Assembly: GCA_001189275.1 (NCBI GenBank)
Contig: CP012158.1
Coordinates: 1,541,704 to 1,605,703, forward strand
Direction: 5' to 3'
Source: Pyrobaculum sp. WP30
GTDB taxonomy: Archaea; Thermoproteota; Thermoprotei; Thermoproteales; Thermoproteaceae
Length of the DNA stretch: 64,000 bases
The position numbers and the translations under genes were made by a program. Position 1 is the first letter of the stretch. The number at the start of each line of letters is the position of its first letter. Below the pieces are notes generated by a model. The model was not told the origin of the DNA. It did no database searches and saw only the letters and a list, made by a program, of their open reading frames with translations. Positions 42,475 through 51,306 of this stretch are shown one piece after another.

Positions 42475-42950
42475 TACTCCTTAGGCGGGGCCAGGTACTT
42501 AGCCAGCTCCGGCCGCGTCTTCACAAGTTCCATAGCTATTTTGGCGGCGGTTCTGTCTACAAGCGACCTGCCCTCCGGGGTCAAAACCCGCCCCTGTTTT
42601 GTCTTGGCTACAAAACCCGCCTGCTCCAGCTGTTGCAGTATCTTCCTAATCACGGCGCCTCCCGCCTTTCTTGTCCTCTCAGGCCGCGTCTTGTCGCCTA
42701 TCTTGGCCCGGTAGCCGTAAGCCGTCCTCAAGCTCCCCAGCCCCACGGGGCCGTTGAGATACAGCTTCCTCATCAACGAGGCGGCCCTCACGTACCACCA
42801 GTCAAGCGTCATGGGGGGTCTCTCCTTGTTTGCGCCGGTCTTCACAAAAGGCGCCCACACGGGTGGCTTCACCTGCGGCACGTTCTCCCGTATGTACTTG
42901 GCAAGCTCTGCGATCAACACGTCTGCAGGTACGTCCTTAACCGAAGTCAC
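42474..42950 (-). CDS. rps19e: 30S ribosomal protein S19e
   Basis: A 158-residue S19e with the helical core [40 protein letters not shown] and [20 protein letters not shown]. The GTG start at 42950 ([10 protein letters not shown]) was chosen because the TATA box (CTTATAAATG) is centred 24 bases upstream; the open frame continues further without meaning. Confidence 0.95.
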   Translation of the reverse strand: MTSVKDVPADVLIAELAKYIRENVPQVKPPVWAPFVKTGANKERPPMTLDWWYVRAASLMRKLYLNGPVGLGSLRTAYGYRAKIGDKTRPERTRKAGGAVIRKILQQLEQAGFVAKTKQGRVLTPEGRSLVDRTAAKIAMELVKTRPELAKYLAPPKE

Positions 42951-43035
42951 GCCAGTGCTATACCCCCCATTTATAAGATTTTCCGCCCCCAGATAAGGAG
43001 AAGAGTTTATATACCAGCCGCCGGCAGTAGGCGTT

Positions 43036-43368
43036 ATGAAGTTCTGCCCAAACGACAGGAGTCTGCTGGTGCCCGTGAAGAAGGGCAACAAGACGGTACT
43101 GCGCTGTCCCAAATGCGGCTACGAGGAGGAGGTGTCGCAAAACGTGAAGAACATCTACCAGAGCAAATCCGCCGTTGAGAACAAGAACCCCATCATCGTG
43201 GTTGCGGAAAACACGGTGAACCTGCCGAAGGTCAAGACGAGGGGATGCCCCAAGTGCGGGCACGACGAGGCGTATGTATGGGTTCAGCAGACTCGGGCTG
43301 CCGACGAGCCCCCCACCCGCTTCTACCGCTGCACCAACTGCGGCCACACCTGGCGCGAGTACGAGTAA
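43036..43368 (+). CDS. tfs: Transcription factor S (TFIIS-like)
   Basis: A 110-residue protein with an N-terminal zinc ribbon (MKFCPNDRSL...LRCPKCGYEE) and the C-terminal TFIIS-type ribbon (CPKCGHDEAYVW, with the catalytic acidic loop RAADEPPTRFYRC, and CTNCGHTW). It stimulates transcript cleavage by a backtracked RNA polymerase. TATA at about 43004-43012 (GTTTATATACC). Confidence 0.96.
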   Translation: MKFCPNDRSLLVPVKKGNKTVLRCPKCGYEEEVSQNVKNIYQSKSAVENKNPIIVVAENTVNLPKVKTRGCPKCGHDEAYVWVQQTRAADEPPTRFYRCTNCGHTWREYE

Positions 43369-43418
43369 TACCGGCCCAACCCCCTTCAGCTCTTAAAAAC
43401 CGGGGAGTTGTAAATGTC

Positions 43419-44171
43419 ATGGCCAAATACATACTTACTTACCTCGACGCTAAGGAATTCGCCTACATAGTAGACTCCATCTCGGTGCTTGTGGAGGAGG
43501 CGAGCTTCGTCGTCAGAAGCGACGGCCTCTTCCTCAGGGCGCTTGACTCGTCTAGAACCGCCATGGTGGACCTCTCGCTCCCGAAGGAGGCTTTTGAGGA
43601 GTTCCCCGAGGTGGAGCAAGAGCTTAAGATAGGCATGAACTTCAAAGACCTGAAGAAGATCCTGAGGCGGATCAAGAAGGGGGACAAGATCTCCATGGAG
43701 GTCGAGGAGGGGAGGGTCCGGATCAAGCTCGTGGGCAAATCGGTTAGGTCAGTCACTCTGCCGTCTGTAGAGGTGGTCGGCGAGGAGTTGCCGACGCCCA
43801 AGGTGGTGTACACAGCTATGGTGAAGACCGCAAGCGACATCCTTGCCACAGCCGTAAAAGACGCAGACGCCGTCGCAGACGAGGTGAAGTTCGAAGCCAA
43901 CGAGGAGGCGTTGGTGATAGGCGCCTCCAGCGACAAGGGGGAGGTGGAGGTGCGCCTTGACAGAAACAGCGAGTTGGTGTATGAATTCGACGTGAAGGAG
44001 CCCGCCTCAGCCAGATACTCCCTCGAGTACCTCCTCGACATAGTGGGGAGGACCTCCAGGATAAGCGACATAGTCACCATAGAATTCGCCACGGCGAAGC
44101 CCCTCCTGCTGACCTTCGACATCCCGGCGGGGGGCAAGATATCGTACTTCCTGGCGCCCAGGGTGGAGTGA
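43419..44171 (+). CDS. pcn: DNA polymerase sliding clamp PCNA
   Basis: A 250-residue PCNA with the two-domain repeat and conserved segments ([48 protein letters not shown]). It encircles DNA and tethers polymerases, ligase and nucleases. ATG 43419 lies ~25 bases after CTCTTAAAAACC; the open frame starts earlier in the TFS gene but the upstream part is a shadow. The stop overlaps priS (GTGA). Crenarchaea usually have several PCNA subunits; which one this is cannot be told here. Confidence 0.95.
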   Translation: MAKYILTYLDAKEFAYIVDSISVLVEEASFVVRSDGLFLRALDSSRTAMVDLSLPKEAFEEFPEVEQELKIGMNFKDLKKILRRIKKGDKISMEVEEGRVRIKLVGKSVRSVTLPSVEVVGEELPTPKVVYTAMVKTASDILATAVKDADAVADEVKFEANEEALVIGASSDKGEVEVRLDRNSELVYEFDVKEPASARYSLEYLLDIVGRTSRISDIVTIEFATAKPLLLTFDIPAGGKISYFLAPRVE

Positions 44172-45106
44172 TCGTTGAGGTGTTTTTCCGCAACTTCTAC
44201 CGGAACTACGCCAAGTTCGACGTAGACGCGGTGGAGAGGCGGGAGTTCGCCTTCCAGCCCTTCGGCGGCGGCATGGTGAGACACAAGGCGTTTAAAACCT
44301 TGGAGGAGCTGAGGAGGTTCGTTACAGAAAAAGCGCCGAGGCATATATACCACTCCGCGGCGTATTACGAGAGACCGGGCGAGGAGGATATGGAGCGCAA
44401 GGGCTGGCTGGGCGCAGACCTCATATTTGACATAGACGGCGACCACCTAGACACCGAGGCCTGTAGAGAGAGCAAGCTGGTGTCGCTTAGGTGCTTGGAG
44501 GACGCCAAGGAGGAGGCCAACAAGCTCATCGACGTGTTGGAGAGGGAGCTCGGGCTGAAGCCGAGGCGCGTGGTGTTCTCGGGGAACCGCGGCTTCCACG
44601 TCCACGTAAGCGACGAGGAGGCGCTGGCCCTTGGAGCCAAGGAGCGGAGGGAGCTGGTGAACTATTTAAAAGCCGCTGGGTTCGACCCCACCCGCTTCGA
44701 GGCGAAGCTCGGGAGGAGGCACGTAGTTGTATATGAGGAAGAGGTGGCGGGTAACCTCCTCAGGCTTAGGCAGGGGGTGGAGGATCCCCGCGCCCTCAAG
44801 GTGGAGATAGACGAGGTCGTGACCCAGGATGTGCACCGCCTAATCAGGACGCCCGGCTCCCTCAACGGCAAGACGGGCCTCGTGGCGCTTCCGCTCACCA
44901 CCCAGGACCTCGGAAAGGAGGTGGAGACCATCGTAGACAGGGCGATAGCATTTAGAAAAGGCAACCTCAAGGTCAAGTTTGAGGAAGACTTCGCGGGCGC
45001 GGCTCTTTTCGAGAAGGTGGAAGCGCGGCGGGGCGATGTGAAGGTATTACCGGCGTATCTCGCAATCTATATAACACTTCAGGAGGTGGGGAAGATATAT
45101 GATTGA
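44168..45106 (+). CDS. priS: DNA primase small (catalytic) subunit
   Basis: A 312-residue archaeo-eukaryotic primase. The catalytic Asp pair is in [10 protein letters not shown] (D88, D90), followed by [12 protein letters not shown] and the zinc or structural region. The C-terminal [16 protein letters not shown] is typical. It makes RNA primers together with PriL. It overlaps pcn by four bases and the GINS gene by eight, the known pcn-priS-gins arrangement. Confidence 0.97.
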   Translation: MIVEVFFRNFYRNYAKFDVDAVERREFAFQPFGGGMVRHKAFKTLEELRRFVTEKAPRHIYHSAAYYERPGEEDMERKGWLGADLIFDIDGDHLDTEACRESKLVSLRCLEDAKEEANKLIDVLERELGLKPRRVVFSGNRGFHVHVSDEEALALGAKERRELVNYLKAAGFDPTRFEAKLGRRHVVVYEEEVAGNLLRLRQGVEDPRALKVEIDEVVTQDVHRLIRTPGSLNGKTGLVALPLTTQDLGKEVETIVDRAIAFRKGNLKVKFEEDFAGAALFEKVEARRGDVKVLPAYLAIYITLQEVGKIYD

Positions 45107-45581
45107 GAAGCTGAGGCTCTGGCTCACCGCCGAGATAAACTCCCGTTTCTTGGCGGACCCGCCCTTCAGCTCATACGCCGAAGCTGCCGAGGAGTTCATA
45201 AGAGAACTCGAGAAAAGCCCGCTCCCCCAGAGCCTCCTTGACAAGGTGAAGGAGCAGACCGTCTCCACGCTCCTCGCCGTAATAGAGATCAGGACGAGGA
45301 AAATCATCTGGGAGCTGAGCCAGGGCAGGTTGCCGGGGAGGATGACGGCGGAGGAAGACAGGCTCGTGCGGCCCCTCGTCAAAATCCAGCAGGCCGGCCC
45401 CCAGAGGAGGCGGGTACAGGACTACGTGGCTGTCCAATTCCTGGTCCCGCACCCCGCCATAGTCACCGAGGACTTCCTCCAGATAGGCCCCTTCGCCAAG
45501 GGGGACTTGGCGAAGCTACCCGCGAGGGATGCGAAAGACCTCGAGGAGAGGGGAATCGTGAGGAGGTTCTTAAGCGCGTAA
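45099..45581 (+). CDS. gins15: GINS complex subunit (Gins15/51 type)
   Basis: A 160-residue protein with a helical A domain ([40 protein letters not shown]) and a small C-terminal B domain ([20 protein letters not shown]). The A-then-B order is that of the Gins15 class. It forms part of the replicative CMG-like complex with MCM and RecJ/Cdc45. The overlap with priS supports the assignment. Confidence 0.9.
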   Translation: MIEKLRLWLTAEINSRFLADPPFSSYAEAAEEFIRELEKSPLPQSLLDKVKEQTVSTLLAVIEIRTRKIIWELSQGRLPGRMTAEEDRLVRPLVKIQQAGPQRRRVQDYVAVQFLVPHPAIVTEDFLQIGPFAKGDLAKLPARDAKDLEERGIVRRFLSA

Positions 45582-45612
45582 AGTTTATTTGCACCCCCTT
45601 TCCGGCGAAATT

Positions 45613-45888
45613 ATGAAGTTTCCCAAATCAGTCAATATATACTGCCCCCGTTGCAACGCCTACACGAAACACAGCGTGTCGAACTACCACGCGGGGCAGA
45701 GACGCACCTTGGCGGAGGGCCAGAGGAGGTACGAGAGGAAGCTGAAGGGCTACGGCTCCTCGCCCAAGCCCAAGCAGAAGCGCTTCGCCAAGATCAACAA
45801 GAAGGTGACTCTGGTCTTCACGTGTAGCAAATGCGGCTACAAGATGGTTAAGAGCCTGGGGAGGATGAAGAAGGTGGAGCTGGTGTAA
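45613..45888 (+). CDS. rpl44e: 50S ribosomal protein L44e
   Basis: A 91-residue zinc protein: [20 protein letters not shown] and [19 protein letters not shown]. The basic middle ([19 protein letters not shown]) is typical of L44e. ATG 45613 is the second Met of the open frame and fits the family N-terminus. It is followed after one base by rps27e. Confidence 0.96.
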   Translation: MKFPKSVNIYCPRCNAYTKHSVSNYHAGQRRTLAEGQRRYERKLKGYGSSPKPKQKRFAKINKKVTLVFTCSKCGYKMVKSLGRMKKVELV

Positions 45889-45889
45889 C

Positions 45890-46093
45890 ATGCCCCCCAG
45901 GCTCAGCAAGGTCCTAATCCCCCAGCCCCGCTCCAGCTTCGTAAAGATCAGATGCCCCGACTGCGGCAACGAGCAGGTCACCTTCTCCCACGCCGCCATG
46001 GTTGTGCGGTGCCTAGTCTGCGGCCGCGTCTTGGCCCAGCCCACGGGCGGAAAGGCAAGGCTGGCGGGGCACGTGGTTAAAGCCCTGGAGTAG
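45890..46093 (+). CDS. rps27e: 30S ribosomal protein S27e
   Basis: A 67-residue zinc-ribbon ribosomal protein with [20 protein letters not shown] and [17 protein letters not shown]. It lies one base after rpl44e, a conserved archaeal pair leading into the aIF2-alpha and nop10 genes. Confidence 0.96.
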   Translation: MPPRLSKVLIPQPRSSFVKIRCPDCGNEQVTFSHAAMVVRCLVCGRVLAQPTGGKARLAGHVVKALE

Positions 46094-46132
46094 CTCCGTT
46101 TAGGTTTTAAACTCGTCATTTATCCCCCCTCT

Positions 46133-46927
46133 ATGAAACTTGTTAGGAAGGAGTTTCCAGACGTGGGGGAGCTGGTGATTGGGACGGTGAAGAAGATCGC
46201 GGAGCACGGGGCGTATGTCTACTTGGACGAGTACGACCTGGAGGCGTTTGCCCCGACGCAGGAGGTCATCCAGTCGTGGTTTCATACCATTAGGGATTAC
46301 GTGAAGGAGGGGAACAAGACGGTGTTTAAGGTGATCAGCGTGAACCCGAGGATGAGGGTTGTGGAAGTTTCGCTTAAACGCGTGCGGGTAGATGAGAAGG
46401 AGAAGAAGCTGTTGCTGTACCGCCACAGGGTGAGGGTGCTGAAGATGCTGGAGATCGCCATGAAAAAGCTAGGTAGGTCTCCTGAGGAGGCGCTGAAGGC
46501 GCTTTGGTATCTGGAGGAGCAGTTCGGCGACCCCTTCAAGGTGTTTGAGGAGGTGGTTAAGACGGGGCCGCATGTGGTGGACGAGCTTGAGCTGGATCAG
46601 CAGTTGAAGGAGCTGATTGTGGAGCTGGCGAGGCAACAGGTGGAGGTTCCGCCCACTAAGATCTCCGGCATACTTAAGGCAGTAAGCGTGGATGGCGACG
46701 GCGCCGAGAAGATAAAGGCCGCCCTCTTGGAGCTGGCGAAGACAATCCAGGAGAAGTTCCCAGGCGTCTCTGTGCGGATATACGTGGTGGGGCCCCCGAG
46801 GTACAGGATCGACTTAACCGGCCAGGCGCCGAAGCAGGTGGAGGCCGCCTTCACGGAGGTGGGGAACCTCCTGCCGGCGCTTCAGAAGAAGTATAAAGTA
46901 ATCGCGGCTGTTCAGCGGCTGGAATGA
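46133..46927 (+). CDS. Translation initiation factor aIF2 alpha subunit
   Basis: A 264-residue aIF2-alpha. The N-terminal S1 domain (GELVIGTVKKIAEHGAYVYL, LKRVRVDEKEKK), a helical domain, and the C-terminal alpha/beta domain that binds aIF2-gamma are all present at normal length. It delivers initiator tRNA to the ribosome with beta and gamma subunits. Own TATA (GTTTTAAACTC) about 25 bases before the ATG. The stop overlaps nop10. Confidence 0.96.
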   Translation: MKLVRKEFPDVGELVIGTVKKIAEHGAYVYLDEYDLEAFAPTQEVIQSWFHTIRDYVKEGNKTVFKVISVNPRMRVVEVSLKRVRVDEKEKKLLLYRHRVRVLKMLEIAMKKLGRSPEEALKALWYLEEQFGDPFKVFEEVVKTGPHVVDELELDQQLKELIVELARQQVEVPPTKISGILKAVSVDGDGAEKIKAALLELAKTIQEKFPGVSVRIYVVGPPRYRIDLTGQAPKQVEAAFTEVGNLLPALQKKYKVIAAVQRLE

Positions 46928-47148
46928 GGTCCCTCCTGCGGCGGTGCACCAACTGCGGAGCCTACACCCTGTCTAAGGAGAGGTGTCCCCGTTGCGGCGG
47001 CCCCGTCAAGGTGCCGCACCCGCCTAAGTTCAGCCCCGAGGATAAGTACCAGAGGTACCGCATCCTGCAGAAGCTCCTCACCGGGGCCCTGCCCGTAAGG
47101 GAGGATACCAAGGAAAAGATTCTGAAGAATTACGGGCCCCAGCAGTAG
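46924..47148 (+). CDS. nop10: H/ACA ribonucleoprotein subunit Nop10
   Basis: A 74-residue protein: zinc ribbon CTNCGAYTLSKERCPRCGG followed by the linear helix PPKFSPEDKYQRYRILQKLL. Nop10 binds Cbf5 in H/ACA RNPs that make pseudouridine in rRNA. It overlaps aIF2-alpha by four bases, the usual archaeal arrangement. Confidence 0.96.
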   Translation: MRSLLRRCTNCGAYTLSKERCPRCGGPVKVPHPPKFSPEDKYQRYRILQKLLTGALPVREDTKEKILKNYGPQQ

Positions 47149-49479
47149 CTACTGGGAGATTTCGTATACGACCACCCAGCCGTATGGCCTAGACACATAT
47201 ACAAGCCTCAAGGGGCCCGTACGCGTGGTTATAAACGGCACCTTCTCGGTCGCCCCAGTCAAGGGATCGGCCACCACGTCTACAGCTCGTGTGGTCCAGT
47301 CCTGGATTGCATAGACTCCTATGCCTTGAAGCCTACCTGTTATGTCCACTGGCAAGTAGACGTTTCCGCCTATTAGCCCGAGTTTTCTAAAAGACGTGAA
47401 GGCGTCGCCCTGCCATACGCCTTCAAACATCCAGGGCAGATAGCTACTTAAGTTGCCGTAGATGGGGAGTAGCCTCTCCTTCGAAAACAGCATGGTGTAT
47501 AGAGTTCTGTTTAGGTTAAGCGGCACGGGGTAGTAACTGTTGCCTATGGTGAAGTAGGCGTAGTTCTGATTTGGCGGCGGGCCTGGATACGACATAACTC
47601 TGGTGTAGATGTAGTCCTCCGCGTTCATGTCGCCGGCGCCAAGCACCTTCCTAGCGTTGGGCACGTTCTCAATCGCTATGCGGGTCATCCAGTAGGACTT
47701 GAGGAAGTCGCCGCCGGCTGGGTTTTCGTGTACGAGGAGTGGTATCTGTCGGCCGCCGATGTTGACGGAATATACGGCGTAGGGCATTATGGCCAGGATG
47801 TATTTCGTGCCGAGTTCCTTCGTGAATACGGCGGCGCCTACCTGGGGCGGAGCCATGAGGCCGAGGCCTATTTTGCCTATCTGCGTGGCGTTGATGGTGG
47901 AGTTGTCGGCGAGGCTGGTCTTGTTGCCTATCACCGAGATCCAGTAGCCGTAGTCCCACCAAGACGCCACCGGCTCATACGCTGGAAGCCGCGTCTTCAG
48001 CCACATCAAAGCGTCGAGAAAATCCTCGCTTGGATACCCCACAGCTGAGGTGACTATCTGCGTCGGCTGATTAGCCACGGCGAAGCTTGAGGTGCTCAGC
48101 ATCACCAAGGCTACCACTGACGCCAGCAACACAAGTATCCCTAGCCTCCTGTTTTCGAGGAGCTTGGTTATCCCCACCGCAGCGGCTATCGCGGCGGCCG
48201 GCGCAAGGAGGACTAGGAGGCGAACCATGGTGGCGGCGGCGTAGCCCGCCGTCGTTAGGTAAGTGAGGACTAGGAGGCCGCCGGGCGTGAAGAGAGACGG
48301 AATGGCGGCGATTATGAAGGGGATCACTGGGCCGTATCTAGAGGCTATCTGTATAAATGAGGTGGTGCTGTGCTCCGCCACGCTGGCGACAATGGCGGAT
48401 CTGCCGACGGGCAGGAGGGTGGCTAGGAACTTCCCGCCTATGAGCCCCATGGCCAGCGCCGCGGCGAAGACCGCCACGCCCAGCGCGGCAACGCCGAGTA
48501 TCGCCCATACGTACCTCCTCAGAAGCTCTACGGTTTTAGTAACACCCAGCTTAGCCTCAAGCACCCACACAAACGCAGTGGCGAGGAGGCCGAAGGTCGG
48601 GAGAATATTAAAGGCGCTTGTCAACGTATGAGGCCCGTATCTAGGTATAAACGCGACGAAGAGCGCGTAGACTAAGTAGAAGAGGAGATAAGCCATAAAT
48701 AAGTTCTTAGAATTAAAGAAAGGCTCAGGCGGCTTAGGCGTCTGCGTCCTCTTCCCCCGCGTCTTGACCTCCTCCCGGGCCCCAAAGGCGAGCCTTAAGT
48801 AGGCGTAGGCGGGCAAGACAAGCGCGTATAGCCCCACCAGGTTCCACACGTAGAAGTGGGCCCCCCACGTCCAGGCCACGTAGCCCAACGCGGCGCCTGC
48901 AAGCGCCCCGGCCCAAGGCCTCTTGAGGCCCTCCAACAGCAGGGCAAGGCCGAGGGGTATGAGGAAGAGGCTAATGGGCTCGTCGTCGAACCACGCGGCG
49001 AAGCCGCGCTCCAGAAAGGCGGGCATGACGGCGGCGAACAAAGCCGACAAAAGCCCAACCCTCAGCCCACCGCTCGGCACACCCAGCCCCTCCCCCACTC
49101 TGTAGCCGAGGTAGAACATGGAAAATACGGCTAGGGCGTTCATTATAGCTGGGGCCGCGATTACGGCGTGCCAGAGGTCTACGCCGAACGGTCTCAAGAG
49201 GAAGTACACAAAGAGGCCGTAGAAGGAGGTGCCCGGCAGTAGCACCTTGCCCCAGTCAACGCCGTAGGGGTACCAGAACTGGGTGAAGTGCGCCCCGCTC
49301 CACCACCAGCCGGCCCCGTGTTCAAGCGTGTACTTGGCGAGGTAGTAACGCACGTATGGGTCAAACTCGTCGAGCCACCAGCCCCAGAGGAGGACTCTGT
49401 ACATCCTCGCGTAGAGAGCGATGGCGAAGGCGGCAAGGAGAGGAGGGACGAATAACAATAACCTTTCTTTTTTATCCAT
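47149..49479 (-). CDS. aglB: Oligosaccharyltransferase AglB/STT3
   Basis: A 776-residue membrane enzyme with about 11-13 helices followed by a globular domain. The catalytic motif WWDYGYW is at about residue 500, and the first-loop acidic motif is WWLDEFDPYVRYY. It transfers lipid-linked glycans to Asn in N-x-S/T of surface proteins. ATG 49479 was chosen since a TATA box (AAAATATATTGG) lies ~25 bases upstream. It is the only N-glycosylation gene in the window. Confidence 0.95.
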   Translation of the reverse strand: MDKKERLLLFVPPLLAAFAIALYARMYRVLLWGWWLDEFDPYVRYYLAKYTLEHGAGWWWSGAHFTQFWYPYGVDWGKVLLPGTSFYGLFVYFLLRPFGVDLWHAVIAAPAIMNALAVFSMFYLGYRVGEGLGVPSGGLRVGLLSALFAAVMPAFLERGFAAWFDDEPISLFLIPLGLALLLEGLKRPWAGALAGAALGYVAWTWGAHFYVWNLVGLYALVLPAYAYLRLAFGAREEVKTRGKRTQTPKPPEPFFNSKNLFMAYLLFYLVYALFVAFIPRYGPHTLTSAFNILPTFGLLATAFVWVLEAKLGVTKTVELLRRYVWAILGVAALGVAVFAAALAMGLIGGKFLATLLPVGRSAIVASVAEHSTTSFIQIASRYGPVIPFIIAAIPSLFTPGGLLVLTYLTTAGYAAATMVRLLVLLAPAAAIAAAVGITKLLENRRLGILVLLASVVALVMLSTSSFAVANQPTQIVTSAVGYPSEDFLDALMWLKTRLPAYEPVASWWDYGYWISVIGNKTSLADNSTINATQIGKIGLGLMAPPQVGAAVFTKELGTKYILAIMPYAVYSVNIGGRQIPLLVHENPAGGDFLKSYWMTRIAIENVPNARKVLGAGDMNAEDYIYTRVMSYPGPPPNQNYAYFTIGNSYYPVPLNLNRTLYTMLFSKERLLPIYGNLSSYLPWMFEGVWQGDAFTSFRKLGLIGGNVYLPVDITGRLQGIGVYAIQDWTTRAVDVVADPLTGATEKVPFITTRTGPLRLVYVSRPYGWVVVYEISQ

Positions 49480-49508
49480 AACGGGAGGAACGGCCCCCAA
49501 TATATTTT

Positions 49509-49676
49509 TTACCTGCCCCTCCTCAATCCTACGGCGACTCTTATAGGTCTTCTCTCAAGGGGAGATAGGCAGCGGGGGCACACCCCGCCCCACATCTTTA
49601 TCACGGCCTCCACGGTTTTCGGGTCTTCCCCGCTATAGAGCACGAAGCCGCAGGAGTCGCACTTCACAACAAACAC
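49509..49676 (-). CDS. Small zinc-ribbon protein
   Basis: A 55-residue protein from GTG 49676: MFVVKCDSCGFVLYSGED, then VCPRCLSPLERRP, ending GLRRGR. The CxxC...CxxC pattern and basic tail suggest a nucleic-acid or ribosome-associated zinc ribbon. A TATA-like TTTAATAAATG (about 49697-49707) lies ~25 bases upstream. Its end overlaps the promoter of aglB. It is too short for many gene callers. Confidence 0.7.
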   Translation of the reverse strand: MFVVKCDSCGFVLYSGEDPKTVEAVIKMWGGVCPRCLSPLERRPIRVAVGLRRGR

Positions 49677-49719
49677 CGGCTGAAAGGGCTCCCCATTTAT
49701 TAAAGTTTCCTGTGTATTA

Positions 49720-50256
49720 CTAGCATATAGCGGCCACTACGCCGTCGTAGTAGGTGAAGGAGAGGGCGTCGACCTCGTCCTCCTCCAGGTGGGGGTACCT
49801 CAGCCGTAGCCACCTCCGCGACCAGCTGGCAGTTAACTCATCCACTAGATGGACGGCGCGGCAACCCAGCAACGAGGCGGCCTTCTTCACGTCGACATAC
49901 GGGGAGGATCCTATGTGGACCTCGAGGGCGTCCGACTTCCTCAGCACCTCCTCGACGGTGTCCCAGTCCAACACGGCGTGTAGCAACGGCTTTCCGTTCC
50001 AGACGTAGGCGAGGCCGTTTTTGGAGGCGCCTAGGTCAACGCCGAGCTTCCCGCCGCCGAGCACACGCGGCAACGAGGTGAAGAGCTCCCTGGCTACGCA
50101 TCTATAGTCGCCGCAGTGCAGAACTATGTCGCCTCTCTCTCTGTAACCCGCGTCCACCACCGTCACGTCGCCCCGCTCAAAAAGCGCTACGTCGAACGCT
50201 ATTCTCCTCACCGCCTCATACACGCTCCGCCTGCCGAGGTAGCCCAGCCTCAACAT
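49720..50256 (-). CDS. Conserved protein of unknown function
   Basis: A 178-residue protein. The segment LGVDLGASKNGLAYVWNG resembles the first strands of an RNase H-like fold (Asp followed by a small-residue turn), and ALEVHIGSSPYVDVKKAASL and DEVDALSFTYY give later acidic residues, as in Holliday-resolvase-like proteins. This is only a pattern. ATG 50256 is favoured over an upstream codon since an AT-rich region (TTTATTTATTTG) lies ~25 bases before it. It is divergent from the DHH gene. Confidence 0.65.
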   Translation of the reverse strand: MLRLGYLGRRSVYEAVRRIAFDVALFERGDVTVVDAGYRERGDIVLHCGDYRCVARELFTSLPRVLGGGKLGVDLGASKNGLAYVWNGKPLLHAVLDWDTVEEVLRKSDALEVHIGSSPYVDVKKAASLLGCRAVHLVDELTASWSRRWLRLRYPHLEEDEVDALSFTYYDGVVAAIC

Positions 50257-50295
50257 GTCGAAATAAAACAAATAAATAAATACCTAAAGCGACGT

Positions 50296-51249
50296 ATGCC
50301 GCTGTTTGGAGTCATCGCGGCGAAGCTCGCCAAGAGGCCGGTGGCGCTGTGCGACGCAGGCGACGTGGACGGCATCGCGTCGGCCGCCCTCTTCAAGAGG
50401 CGGCATCCCAACGGCTACGTGGAGCTCGCGGGGCCCACAGACGTGAGGAGGTGGTGGGTTAAGCTGGTGAGGTGGGACTTCGTGGCGGACCTCCCCTGCC
50501 CCGGCAGGGCCAAGATCAGGGCAGACCACCACAAGACCAACAAGCCCTGCGCGGAGGCGGAGTTCTACGACCCAGAGGCCCCAGCCTCCGCAGTCCTAGC
50601 CGCCAGGGCCCTCGGCTTGGAGGGAGACGAGGTGGCGAGGCAACTTGTAGAGGCCGCGGTGCAGACAGACACGGCCCACGTCACAGACCCCAAGATAAAG
50701 CTCCTGGACCTCGCCGTCAGGTACGCCGGCAAGAGACAGAAGCTTGTAGCCGTGGAGAAGCTGGCGCAGAAGGGTCTCGCCGCGGTTGACGAGGAGCCCC
50801 TTAGATCCATGGCGGAGAGGGGGCTTGAGAAGGATCAGCTCGTGGCCCAAATAGCGGGTTCCATACCCGCGGAGGAGACGCTCTTCATCTACAGCCCCAC
50901 ACACCTGGGCATATCATACCGCCTCCTCGCGATAGAGCTTGAGCGGAAGGGCGCCAAGTTCGTAAACATCCTGGTGAGGCGCGGCTGGAGGACCTACAGG
51001 CTGTACTGCGGCGCGCACCGAGACGGCCCCCACGACTGCGCCGAGGTGGCAACCCGCATGGGCGGGGGAGGGCATAAATACGCCGCGGGCGCCTTGATCA
51101 AGGCCCCCCTCCTGGACTTAGAGAAGCCGCTCCGCGACCTGCTGGCCGCGCTTAGGCCCCCCGCCGTCTACGTGTTGGGCGACTGCAATAATTTAAAGAT
51201 GCCCTGTAGGTCGATACAGGTGATGACTAGAGGTTCAAACGAGCGGTGA
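50296..51249 (+). CDS. DHH-family phosphoesterase
   Basis: A 317-residue DHH/DHHA1 protein: motif I LCDAGDVDGIASAALF, motif III DHHKTNK, and the C-terminal DHHA1 signature RMGGGGHKYAAGA. Such proteins cleave nanoRNA, pAp or cyclic dinucleotides, or are RecJ-like nucleases. The short form with intact GGGGH fits a nanoRNase or single-strand exonuclease. ATG 50296; the open frame extends upstream as a shadow of the divergent gene. Confidence 0.88.
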   Translation: MPLFGVIAAKLAKRPVALCDAGDVDGIASAALFKRRHPNGYVELAGPTDVRRWWVKLVRWDFVADLPCPGRAKIRADHHKTNKPCAEAEFYDPEAPASAVLAARALGLEGDEVARQLVEAAVQTDTAHVTDPKIKLLDLAVRYAGKRQKLVAVEKLAQKGLAAVDEEPLRSMAERGLEKDQLVAQIAGSIPAEETLFIYSPTHLGISYRLLAIELERKGAKFVNILVRRGWRTYRLYCGAHRDGPHDCAEVATRMGGGGHKYAAGALIKAPLLDLEKPLRDLLAALRPPAVYVLGDCNNLKMPCRSIQVMTRGSNER

Positions 51250-51306
51250 GTGGCCTTCAGCGGCTCTGACAACAAAACATTAATATGGCAAGGCGCTTCC
51301 TCCTCC